From: Phycicoccus sp.
Lineage (GTDB): Bacteria > Actinomycetota > Actinomycetes > Actinomycetales > Dermatophilaceae
Assembly (NCBI GenBank): GCA_017993715.1
Contig: JAGOME010000008.1
Span: 1-64,000, forward strand
Length of the DNA: 64,000 nucleotides
Direction: 5' to 3'
A model generated the notes under the pieces. The model did not search any database and was not told the DNA's origin. It saw only the letters and a list, made by a program, of their open reading frames with translations. Positions 1 to 7,044 of this stretch are shown here, in pieces (the stretch's first letter is position 1; each line of letters opens with the position of its first letter). The position numbers and the translations under genes are program-made.

Positions 1-872
1 ACAGCGGTCATCGCAGTGTCCTTCTTCGAGTCGGTTGTGAGAGATCACTCGAAGGATCCACCCGGTGGCCGCGCCTACGTCGCAGGCACGCGCTCACTCA
101 GGTCTGTCGTACACCACTCTGCTGGACTCCACTGTGTTGTCAGTCGCCATCCGACGATGGCCAACGATGGCCTTCAAGCCGAATTTCGTTCCGCTTCAAC
201 GTCTGAATCGGCGCGTTTCCAGGCCAGGTGGGATGTGATGCCTCCCAGTCCGCATACAGTCCGCAAGAAGTGTTGCGCGAGGTGCTCGATCTGCGCGTCT
301 GCGAGCCTATCTCCGGACCCCGCTGCGGCTATTGATCCGCCTGACGTGACTCTTTGGGTGGCGGTATGCAGCAGGCATGTAGGGCCGCAGGCCCTTCCGG
401 TCATGCCTGTTATGCGCATGATCTTCCACTTGACTGGCGGCGAAGGGCCGTACCTGATTTGTGCGGACCAAGATGGGACCTGGACCCCGTTCGCGCCACC
501 ACACTGGTGTGTGTGGACGGCAGCGTGACCGAGGCGAATGTCGTTCCGACCGCGGTGGGAAGGTGGGAGCTGGCCTGGAGTTCGATTGCCGAAGTCGTCG
601 CCAGGGGACGGCCGGGCCGATAGGCGAAACTGCGATGGGGGCGACAGCTCAGCCCTTCCCGGCGGGCTCGGGCCGTGAAGGATTCAATGAGCTCACGGCC
701 TTGCTTCGCGGTCAACGAGTCCCCGATACGTGATCTGCAGCCGTGCGTGGGCGGGACCTCGTCACGGGCTCGGTGACGGCTCTCGCCGGACACCGAAACC
801 CTCGCCCGGGGCCGGCAGCTCAGGGGGCGAAGTGGGACACGCCTTGAGATGGCGATGTGTAGTCGTTTGTTA
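1..872. other. Gene-poor left end, no supported gene
   Basis: I find no reading frame here that looks like a protein family or has the strong third-position GC bias of the rest of the window. Several frames on both strands stay open for 60-170 codons, but their translations are rich in Arg, Ser, Pro and Cys and show no domain. Base composition is lower in GC than downstream. The stretch ends at the promoter of a toxin-antitoxin pair. It may be degraded mobile or phage DNA, but nothing in it identifies an origin. Confidence 0.5.
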
Positions 873-878
873 TACACT
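873..878 (+). promoter_or_regulatory. -10 box (TACACT) of a predicted leaderless toxin transcript
   Basis: TACACT matches the actinobacterial TANNNT -10 consensus and lies 6 nt before the GTG at 885. That spacing would put the first transcribed base at or next to the start codon. An overlapping TATACA at 871 is an alternative. No convincing -35 element is visible. Confidence 0.4.
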
Positions 879-884
879 CATCGG

Positions 885-1199
885 GTGGACGAGCGGCTCG
901 ACCTGAACCCGCTCGATGACCAGAACCCATTTGAGATCGATGCTCAAGCCGCGCACCTGTTCAAGCACCCACACCTCAGCCTTGACGACGTCTACGACGT
1001 GTGGGCTAGCGATCCGCTCTTCTACCCCGCCAATCCACCGGCGCACTATCTCATGGTGGCCGAGGTGGCAGGCGTCGTCCTGATCGTGCCAATCTCGCCC
1101 TCGCGCTCGGGCGATCCGAGCAAGTGCCGACCAATCGGCTGCTACGAGGCTTCTTCGGGCCTTGCCGCTACCTACCGAAGGGACCGTGATGAGTACTGA
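885..1199 (+). CDS. BrnT-like toxin of a type II toxin-antitoxin pair
   Basis: This is a 104-residue protein with a toxin-like layout: an N-terminal segment FEIDAQAAHLFKHPHLSLDD resembling the 'N..KHG(I)S..DA' entry of BrnT-type RNases, a hydrophobic core (VAEVAGVVLIVPIS), and a C-terminal RPIGCYEAS..LAATYRRDRDEY resembling the R.I..R.A...E...Y end of the fold. Known BrnT proteins are small ribonucleases neutralised by the partner encoded directly downstream. I start at GTG 885 because a TANNNT box lies 6 nt upstream; an in-frame ATG at 849 lies upstream of that box. The stop overlaps the antitoxin start by 11 nt, so translation is probably coupled. The family call rests on similarity I recognise by eye and on gene order; RelE-like or an unrelated small toxin is possible. 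Confidence 0.5.
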   Translation: MDERLDLNPLDDQNPFEIDAQAAHLFKHPHLSLDDVYDVWASDPLFYPANPPAHYLMVAEVAGVVLIVPISPSRSGDPSKCRPIGCYEASSGLAATYRRDRDEY

Positions 1200-1422
1200 C
1201 CCGATGACTCCCGAGCAGGAGTACGACTTCTACGCCCATCCGCAGAACCAGGAACCGCAGGGCCCGCCTCGCCGACGCTCGAAGCGGCTGACCGCTCCGG
1301 TTCCGGTCCGGTTCCCGCCCGAGCTGCTCGACGAGGTCAAGAAGCGGGCCGAGGCCGATGACCGATCCGTCTCGGCGTGGATCCGCCGCGCGGTCGAGCG
1401 CGAGATCACCCGATCCGCCTGA
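1189..1422 (+). CDS. Ribbon-helix-helix antitoxin
   Basis: This 77-residue protein has a Pro/Arg-rich, disordered N-terminus followed by a textbook ribbon-helix-helix: a short beta strand (APVPVRFPPEL), helix 1 (LLDEVKKRAEADD), a turn and helix 2 (SVSAWIRRAVEREI). Such proteins bind operators as dimers and neutralise the cognate toxin with the other terminus. ATG 1189 is chosen because the GAAGGGA just upstream can act as a ribosome site; GTG 1186 is one codon earlier. The 11-nt overlap with the toxin gene, toxin first, is the brnT-brnA arrangement. By analogy the pair should repress the promoter at 873. Confidence 0.7.
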   Translation: MSTDPMTPEQEYDFYAHPQNQEPQGPPRRRSKRLTAPVPVRFPPELLDEVKKRAEADDRSVSAWIRRAVEREITRSA

Positions 1423-1627
1423 GCGATAGGCACACCTGACTTGCGGCGGAATGGCGCACCTCAATTTTCGGGCTCATGTCGATGAGCGAGCGGAGCAGAA
1501 GCGGGCGCCAAAGTCACGTACTTGTCGCTGCCGATGCGCCCCTTCCAAGCCGGGTTGTACTTGAACCCGCCGACCAACGCGATTGTGTTGTACGGCAGGC
1601 GGTGGGGTCGGCCTCGCTTGGTCAGCG

Positions 1628-1972
1628 CTAGTCGGCCACGGGGCGCAAGCCCAGGGCGGCGCGGCCTGCAGCCGTCATCCGACCGTCTGCCGCGAGGGCG
1701 GCCGCGATCCTAATGTTGCGTTCGGAGGTGGTGCCGACCGTGCGCCGCGGCGAGAAGCGCTGCAGATATGACTCGGCGTCGTGGGCGCGACGTTTACTCT
1801 CGCTCCACCCGAAGGCCAGACCGGCCTCGAGCAGCTCGTTGAAGGAGATGCTCTCCAGCGGCCCCCGGCTACGGCCCACCCGAACCCACACGCCATCGCT
1901 CGTGGTGTGGTGGCGTCTCAGCCAGGCCCATAGCTCGTCACGATTTCGGAACTGCACGATCTCGTCGCCCAC
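1628..1972 (-). CDS. YdeI/OmpD-associated family protein
   Basis: This 114-residue protein follows the YdeI/OmpD-associated N-terminal family closely: DELWAWLRRHHTTSDGVWV, then SISFNELLEAGLAFGWSES, then YLQRFSPRRTVGTTSERN and a GRMTAAGRAAL tail. The biochemical role of the family is not established, although some members are linked to bacteriocin or peptide resistance. The GTG start is 6 nt from a TATCCT box on the same strand (1984-1979), so the message is predicted to be leaderless. In the usual family motif GWIDG the Ile-Asp is replaced by Ser-Glu here. Confidence 0.75.
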   Translation of the reverse strand: MGDEIVQFRNRDELWAWLRRHHTTSDGVWVRVGRSRGPLESISFNELLEAGLAFGWSESKRRAHDAESYLQRFSPRRTVGTTSERNIRIAAALAADGRMTAAGRAALGLRPVAD

Positions 1973-2110
1973 CCCGCGAGGATAAGTGACCGGTCCTCAC
2001 CTCAACTGGTGGACGTGGGCGAGGCCTCGATCGGTGATGCGATGCGGGTATGAATGATCCAACCGGAGTTGGCCGTTCAGGTAGGACCTCAACGAGAAGT
2101 GGAGAGCGAC

Positions 2111-2497
2111 ATGGCATCGGACACGGAGCGGAACAAGGAGAACGTGAAGGCGTTCTACGACCTCATGTTCAATCAGTGCCGCCCGCGTGAGGCGATCGAG
2201 CGTTACGCAGGCGACCAGTACCGGCAGCACAACCCCCACGTCGCCGACGGCAAAGAGGCGTTCATTGAGTACTTCGAGCGCATGGCGCAGGAGTACCCAG
2301 GCAAGCACGTCGAGTTCGTCCGGGCATTCGCTGAAGACGACCATGTCGTGCTGCATTGCCACCAGACCTGGCCGGGCTCCGACGACTACGCGGGCATCGA
2401 CATCTTCCGCCTCGACCCCGCTGGCAAAGTCGTCGAGCACTGGGACGTCCTGCAGGTGATCCCCGAGACGTCGGCCAACGACAACGGAATGTTCTAA
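2111..2497 (+). CDS. SnoaL/NTF2-like polyketide cyclase family protein
   Basis: This is a 128-residue single-domain protein of the cone-shaped alpha+beta (NTF2/SnoaL) fold. The signs are [69 protein letters not shown]. The family contains cyclases, isomerases and many unassigned small enzymes, and the substrate cannot be read from sequence. ATG 2111 is chosen because GGAGAG lies at good distance before it; an in-frame ATG at 2054 has no such site. The gene stands alone between divergent and convergent neighbours. Confidence 0.75.
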   Translation: MASDTERNKENVKAFYDLMFNQCRPREAIERYAGDQYRQHNPHVADGKEAFIEYFERMAQEYPGKHVEFVRAFAEDDHVVLHCHQTWPGSDDYAGIDIFRLDPAGKVVEHWDVLQVIPETSANDNGMF

Positions 2498-2717
2498 GGG
2501 CCCTGAGTTCCGCTCCGAGTCAGTTGCCGTGTCCGGGCCAGTCAAGTCGAGTTGCCGGCGAAGGGCCGCATACCGCCGATCAAGGGCGAGGGACGCCGAG
2601 AAACGCTGATCATGGTCTTCCTGGCATGGTCACGGTCGATGAGTCGCACGACTGATCTCAGGACAATTCCCCTCTCCTGCAACGATCCTCGAACCCGGTG
2701 GGTTATGGCTGCAGGTG

Positions 2718-3152
2718 TTACACCAGGTCTCGAAGGTGGGCGCTGGGGGAGTAGTCGATGCTCCAGTCGGCGTAGCAACCCAGAATGCCGTCCGCCACGC
2801 ACCGTAGTCCCAGGTAGACCCAGCGGACATCGCCATCGTCATGGAAGGCAAAGCCCACGGCCACGTTGAAGGCCTCGCAGCCGCATGGACACGCCGCCTC
2901 CTCGAGGTCGGCCTCCTGGATCACGTCCGCCGAGTCCAGCATCACGAACTCCGCGCCGCAGGTCGTGCAGGTCCGCTGCGCCGCACCCTCGTCATCATCG
3001 AGGTGGACCGAGAAGACGGTGGCGCCACAACGGCCGCAGGCGGCATTGACCACCTCGGTAACCGGATCGTCATCCTCGGTGAAGTCGCGAAGGAAGGGGT
3101 CGAGATCCTCGGCGAGATCACTGGTCGGCCAGGTCGAGGTGTCGATCGCCAT
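2718..3152 (-). CDS. Conserved zinc-ribbon hypothetical protein
   Basis: I do not recognise a named function. The 144-residue product starts MAIDTSTWPTSDL, has an acidic segment (residues about 15-30), and then three paired cysteine sites: CGRCG, CTTCG and CPCGC. These suggest one or two bound zinc ions. The C-terminal half (FHDDGDVRWVYLGLRCVADG, CYADWSIDYSP) looks conserved. An in-frame start 69 bases upstream exists, but the extension is Gly/Arg-rich and not protein-like. A TACGTT box lies 8 nt before the chosen ATG. One copy of the octamer CGGCATTC lies inside the gene and encodes Gly-Ile with the rare codon ATT. Confidence 0.6.
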   Translation of the reverse strand: MAIDTSTWPTSDLAEDLDPFLRDFTEDDDPVTEVVNAACGRCGATVFSVHLDDDEGAAQRTCTTCGAEFVMLDSADVIQEADLEEAACPCGCEAFNVAVGFAFHDDGDVRWVYLGLRCVADGILGCYADWSIDYSPSAHLRDLV

Positions 3153-3227
3153 GGTTGGGCAACGTAACCGACCGCCATCATGCTGTCCACCACCGCGTCT
3201 GCGGCCATGCTGCGCGGACAAGCCCGC

Positions 3228-3461
3228 TCAGGGGTTGGCGGCGTCCCGGATGAACGCGAGGACCCGTGGGTAGATGGCGCAGAACTCGCCGCCGCCCCAC
3301 GAGTCCACGAGGTCGCTCTCCTCCTCCAGCGCGTTCCACAGTGGCTCAGCGGCGCGGATGAGGCTCTCCGCGCTGGCCTCATCGACGTCGAGCACGCGGC
3401 AGATCTCGGTGACAAGATAGGTGCGGGACTGCGCAGGAAGCTCATCCAAGACATCATCCAT
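3228..3461 (-). CDS. Hypothetical small acidic protein
   Basis: This is a 77-residue, mostly helical, acidic protein (MDDVLDELPAQSRTYLVTEI...) with no motif that I can assign. Frame choice is supported by the codon bias and by the plausible amphipathic helices. GTGAGG upstream of ATG 3461 is a possible ribosome site. It follows the zinc-ribbon gene's upstream region on the same strand, 75 bases away, so the two might share a transcript. Confidence 0.5.
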   Translation of the reverse strand: MDDVLDELPAQSRTYLVTEICRVLDVDEASAESLIRAAEPLWNALEEESDLVDSWGGGEFCAIYPRVLAFIRDAANP

Positions 3462-3563
3462 GTCCGGTAGCCTCACAGGCCCAGAGATCACTCCGCAACC
3501 ACGGGCGCCCGTCGCGCATCAACCCCGCCGGCGCGCGCCGCTCAGCCGCAGGGAGAGTCCGTC

Positions 3564-4010
3564 ATGACGCAGACGATCTATCAGGCCGCCGGGGGAGCGG
3601 ACGGCATGGTCCGGTTGGCCCAGGCCTGGCACGAGCGGGTCATGGCGGACGAGGTGGCCAGCCATCCCTTCAGTCACGGCTTCCGGCCCGACCACACCGA
3701 GCGCCTCGCGGCCTACCTCGGCGAGGCTCTCGGCGGCCCGCCGGAGTACTCCACGACCATGGCCCATGAGACTGCGGTGCAACGGATTCACGCCGGCAAT
3801 GGGGAGCACGTCGACATCGACGACGGTGCCATCGCGGCCTGGGTGCTGGCGATCGACGACCTCGGTTTCCGCGATCCGTTGCGCCAGGTCCTCATCGACT
3901 ACTGGGTCGCCGGCGTTGCCCGGATGAACGAGCATCCGGACACCCCTGACACTGTGCAAGACGGGCTGACGATCCCGCACTGGTCGTGGGAGGGGCCCGT
4001 CGCGACCTGA
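3564..4010 (+). CDS. Group II truncated haemoglobin
   Basis: The 148-residue product is a truncated globin of the group II (trHbO-like) type: TIYQAAGGADGMVRLAQAWHERV for helices A-B, the HPFSHGFRPDHTERLAAYLGEALGGPPEYS stretch typical of the CD-E region, a His-containing RIHAGNGEH segment for the F region and a Trp-rich end. Group II globins bind haem and O2 and are linked to O2, NO or peroxide chemistry. Length slightly exceeds the usual 120-135 residues through a C-terminal tail ending HWSWEGPVAT. GGGAGAG lies just before the ATG. Confidence 0.85.
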   Translation: MTQTIYQAAGGADGMVRLAQAWHERVMADEVASHPFSHGFRPDHTERLAAYLGEALGGPPEYSTTMAHETAVQRIHAGNGEHVDIDDGAIAAWVLAIDDLGFRDPLRQVLIDYWVAGVARMNEHPDTPDTVQDGLTIPHWSWEGPVAT

Positions 4011-4068
4011 GGCCCCCACCGGTCGACCGATATCGACAAACCCCGGGAGGGTTGCAGGCCTTAGCGCC

Positions 4069-4476
4069 TTAGCCCTGGGCGATCCGCAGCAGATTGCCGG
4101 CCGGGTCACGCACTGCGCAGTCGCGGGCGCCCCACTGCTGCTCCATCGGCTCCTGCACGACCTCGGCGCCGCGCTCGACGAGGCCGGCAAACATCGCGTC
4201 CAGGTCATCGGTCGTCAAGTTCACCCCGAAGTACGTGCCCTTGGCGATGAGGTCGAGCAGCACCCGCTTCTCCTCGTCCGTGATGGCCGGGTCGACGGTC
4301 GGCGGGTGCAGCACAATCGCTGTATCGGGCTGTCCCACAGGGCCAACCGTGATCCACCGCATCGGCCCACCCCCGACGTCCATCCGGACCTCGAAGCCGA
4401 GGACGTCGCGGTAGAAGACCAGTGAGGCCTCGGGATCGGTGTGGGGGAGGAAGCTCGACGCAATCGTGGTGGTCAT
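4069..4476 (-). CDS. VOC-superfamily (glyoxalase/bleomycin-resistance-like) protein
   Basis: This 135-residue protein has the two beta-alpha-beta-beta-beta modules of the vicinal-oxygen-chelate fold: SSFLPHTDPEASLVFYRDVLGFEVR opens the first, and DDLDAMFAGLVERGAEVVQEP with DCAVRDPAGNLLRIAQ closes the second. Members act as dioxygenases, glyoxalases or resistance proteins; the substrate is not deducible. It overlaps the end of the AraC-type gene by 4 bases, so the two form a regulator-enzyme operon and the regulator may respond to the VOC protein's ligand. Confidence 0.8.
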   Translation of the reverse strand: MTTTIASSFLPHTDPEASLVFYRDVLGFEVRMDVGGGPMRWITVGPVGQPDTAIVLHPPTVDPAITDEEKRVLLDLIAKGTYFGVNLTTDDLDAMFAGLVERGAEVVQEPMEQQWGARDCAVRDPAGNLLRIAQG

Positions 4477-4928
4477 GGCGTGGACGCTACTGGGCGGGTC
4501 CCGACCTCGGCTTCTCGATTCCTGACCGGTCTGGTGACGACGCGGGACACGCAGGGCATGAGGGTCACCGGCGCCGCCACGTCCGGTCCCCGTTGGGTGA
4601 GATGGCGGGCGCGATAGGCACTCGGGGGCTCACCGACGAGCTCGGTGAAGCGGGTGCTGAACGTACCCAAGGATCCGCACCCGACCGTGAAGCACACCTC
4701 CGTCACGCTCAGGTCCCCACGACGCAGTAGCGCCATGGCCCGCTCGATCCGACGCGTCATCAGATACGCATAAGGGGACTCGCCATAGGCCTTGCGGAAC
4801 TGCCGACTCAGGTGGCCCGCGGACACATGGACGTCGCGAGCCAGCGTCTCGACGTCGAGTGGCTGGTCGAACTCGCGATCCATCCGATCCCGCACCCGCC
4901 GCAGCCTGACCAGGTCAACGGTGTCCAT
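4473..4928 (-). CDS. AraC-family transcriptional regulator, DNA-binding domain only
   Basis: The 151-residue product contains the two helix-turn-helix units of AraC proteins at its N-terminus (LDVETLARDVHVSAGHLSRQFRKAYGESPYAYLMTRRIERAM, then SVTEVCFTVGCGSLGTFSTRFTELVGEPPSAYR). The usual N-terminal sensor domain is absent; instead a short tail follows the DNA-binding domain. Translationally coupled by an ATGA overlap to the VOC gene. It probably controls its own operon; ligand sensing must occur through the tail or a partner. Confidence 0.85.
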   Translation of the reverse strand: MDTVDLVRLRRVRDRMDREFDQPLDVETLARDVHVSAGHLSRQFRKAYGESPYAYLMTRRIERAMALLRRGDLSVTEVCFTVGCGSLGTFSTRFTELVGEPPSAYRARHLTQRGPDVAAPVTLMPCVSRVVTRPVRNREAEVGTRPVASTP

Positions 4929-4994
4929 GGACTCATGGTGTCACCCGCGGAATGTCGCCCGCCCCCCACGGCTGAATGCCGCCACGCTGACGCC

Positions 4995-5714
4995 TTAGCC
5001 GTGCAACTCGCGATGCAGCCGCTCCATCCGCGCGTCCAGCTCCGAAGCCGTGTCCGCGGCCGACCGCAGCTCGCCCACCAGCGAGGCCGGCACCTGGCTG
5101 GAGTACTTGTAGTAGATCTTGTGCTCCAAACTTGCCCAGAAATCCATGGCGATCGTCCGGAACTGCACCTCCACCGGCACCCGCACCGGGCCGGACGAGA
5201 GGAACACCGGCACCTCGACGATCGCGTGCAAACTCTTGTAGCCGTTGGGTTTTGGCGTCGAGATGTAGTCCTTGACCGTGCGAATAGAGATGTCGTCCTG
5301 CTGGGTCAGCAGATCGAAGAGCCGATAGGCGTCCTTCGTGAACGAACACGTCACCCGCACGCCCGCGATGTCGGTGAGGTTGTCCCGCAGCGAGGCCAGG
5401 TCGGAGGCCAGTCCGCGGCGTCGTACCTTGTCGATAATGCTGGCGGGCGATTTCACCCGACTGGAGACGTGCTCGATCGGGTTGTAGTCGTGCATATGGA
5501 GGAACTCATCACGCAGGATGCCGATCTTGGTCTCGATCTCCCGCAACCCGAACTGATACTGCAGCAGGAATCGGCGCAGCTCGTCCCCCACCGCGCGTAG
5601 CTCGTCCACCGAGTAGGACCCCGAGACGTCGGTGAGGCTCTCCAGGGTCGGGATCCGCGGCGAGGTGGGCTCGTCCCCGGAGGCTCGCGGAAGGCTCGAC
5701 GGTTGCGCAGCCAC
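4995..5714 (-). CDS. Small alarmone synthetase, RelA/SpoT-type (p)ppGpp synthetase domain
   Basis: This 239-residue protein has a stand-alone alarmone synthetase domain: VSSRVKSPASIIDKVRRRG, DIAGVRVTCSFTKDAYRLFDLL, KDYISTPKPNGYKSLHAIV, and VEVQFRTIAMDFWASLEHKIYYK. These are the Mg/ATP and GTP binding motifs of RelQ/YjbM enzymes that transfer pyrophosphate from ATP to GTP or GDP. No hydrolase, TGS or ACT domain is present. GTG 5714 is preceded by CAGGAGTGAG. The C-terminal helix (SAADTASELDARMERLHRE) resembles the tetramerisation helix of small synthetases. Confidence 0.88.
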   Translation of the reverse strand: MAAQPSSLPRASGDEPTSPRIPTLESLTDVSGSYSVDELRAVGDELRRFLLQYQFGLREIETKIGILRDEFLHMHDYNPIEHVSSRVKSPASIIDKVRRRGLASDLASLRDNLTDIAGVRVTCSFTKDAYRLFDLLTQQDDISIRTVKDYISTPKPNGYKSLHAIVEVPVFLSSGPVRVPVEVQFRTIAMDFWASLEHKIYYKYSSQVPASLVGELRSAADTASELDARMERLHRELHG

Positions 5715-5798
5715 GTCTCACTCCTGGGTCGTCGGTCTCTGTCAGGCCCAGCCTAGGCGCAGGAACGCCGCAACAGGCCGGTGAGGTTGACTAGCACC

Positions 5799-6386
5799 AT
5801 GGTCCGCAGAGCCCATGCCGCGGCATTCGGGGTCCTCGCCGTCTTCGTGGCCGGCGAGGCGGTGCACGAGTGGGCCAGTCGACGCCTCACCCATCGCGTG
5901 CCAGCGACTACCGAATCCGTGGTGATCCTCGGCTTCCGCAACCGGGGCGACCGCGCGAATGCCGTCAACCGGTGGCGCGCCCGTGTCGCCCTGCGCTCGC
6001 GAGACCCGTTGGCGCACACCACGATCATCGTTTGTGGGGGAGCGGTCGGCGGTGACCGCAGCGAGGCGGAGCTGCTCGCCGCGTACCTGCGGGCACGGGG
6101 CTACCAGGGCCCCATCGTCCTCGAGGACCGCTCCCGCAGCACCCGAGAGAACGTCGCCAACGTGATCCCGCTCATCGAGGAAGCCGAGCGCATCGTCATC
6201 GTCTCCGAGCCCATCCACGCCCTCATCGCCCGCGCGCATCTCGCCGGACGTCGGCCCGATCTGGCGGCGCGAGTCGCCAGAGCCCGCGATCAGCGGTGGG
6301 GCGAATGGACCGTCGCAAAACCGGTCCTGGCCATCGTCGAGGTCCGTGCGCTGCGAGCAGCAGTCAGGAGCGCAGGCAGGTCGTGA
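5799..6386 (+). CDS. YdcF/SanA-like DUF218 protein
   Basis: This 195-residue protein starts with a hydrophobic segment (AAAFGVLAVFVAGEAVHEW) that could anchor it in the membrane. It is followed by a DUF218 domain: ESVVILGFRNRGDRANAVN, IIVCGGAVGGDRSEAELLAAYL, and a LEDRSRSTRENVANV motif typical of the YdcF/SanA/ElyC group. Related proteins act in envelope integrity, but the chemistry is unproven. ATG 5799 is preferred; GTG 5781 is a possible earlier start. The 3' end overlaps the convergent FMN-reductase gene by 23 bases. The first codons hold two octamer copies (5821, 5957). Confidence 0.75.
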   Translation: MVRRAHAAAFGVLAVFVAGEAVHEWASRRLTHRVPATTESVVILGFRNRGDRANAVNRWRARVALRSRDPLAHTTIIVCGGAVGGDRSEAELLAAYLRARGYQGPIVLEDRSRSTRENVANVIPLIEEAERIVIVSEPIHALIARAHLAGRRPDLAARVARARDQRWGEWTVAKPVLAIVEVRALRAAVRSAGRS

Positions 6387-6912
6387 TGGAGACGACCTCG
6401 TTGACGAGGTTGGTCAGCTCGCTGGGACGGCGCTGGTTGGGCGTGAACTCGCCATCGGACCACTCCAGGAACGTCGACAGGGACACCTGCGGCCGGACCA
6501 CGACCATGTGGAAGTTCGCGCAGATCTGCCGCCAGTGCTCGACCGCGCGGACCCCGCCCTCGGCGCCATACGACACGATGCCAACACCCTTGCGAGCCCA
6601 TTCCGGGCCGATGCTGTCGAAGGCGTTCTTGAAGGCCCCGGGCACGCTGTGGTTGTACTCGGGCGTGACAAACAAGAACCCGTCGCAGGCGTCAATTGCC
6701 TGGCTCCAGGCCGTGACTTCGGGCGTGTCGTACTGCCGGTTGGCGGCTCCCGGCACGGTCGCCGAGGTCAGGATCGGGAGGGTGAATGCCGCGAGGTCGA
6801 GGAGCACATAGTCGGCGTCATCGCGTGTGGCGACCTGGTCAACGACCCATTGGGCCACGGTGGCGCCCAGGCGGCCTTGACGAACCGATCCGAGGATGAT
6901 GCCGATCTTCAC
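6364..6912 (-). CDS. NADPH-dependent FMN reductase (flavodoxin-like)
   Basis: The 182-residue product is a flavodoxin-fold reductase: KIGIILGSVRQGRLG is the FMN phosphate loop, DGFLFVTPEYNHSVPGAFKNAFD is the hallmark flavin-binding and dimer loop, and GVGIVSYGAEGG closes the site. Such enzymes reduce FMN, quinones, azo dyes or chromate with NAD(P)H in the cytoplasm. GTG 6912 is preceded by AAAGGAG. It stands alone and converges on the DUF218 gene. Confidence 0.88.
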   Translation of the reverse strand: MKIGIILGSVRQGRLGATVAQWVVDQVATRDDADYVLLDLAAFTLPILTSATVPGAANRQYDTPEVTAWSQAIDACDGFLFVTPEYNHSVPGAFKNAFDSIGPEWARKGVGIVSYGAEGGVRAVEHWRQICANFHMVVVRPQVSLSTFLEWSDGEFTPNQRRPSELTNLVNEVVSITTCLRS

Positions 6913-7044
6913 AGTGGGCTCCTTTTGGGGGTCTGGCCCGGACCCAGCGGCCCGTGGACGAGATCGACCCTAGACGTGGATCGCGGGTCCGGACCCAGCG
7001 CGCCGATTCCTCATCCCCGGGCGCGCCTTGGCAGGATGGTCGAC

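Noticed and set aside
1485..1610. Minus-strand peptide of the form NTIALVGGFKYNPAWKGRIG, possibly a fragment of a mobile-element gene
   Set aside because: It looks protein-like but has no start, no length and no family I can name.
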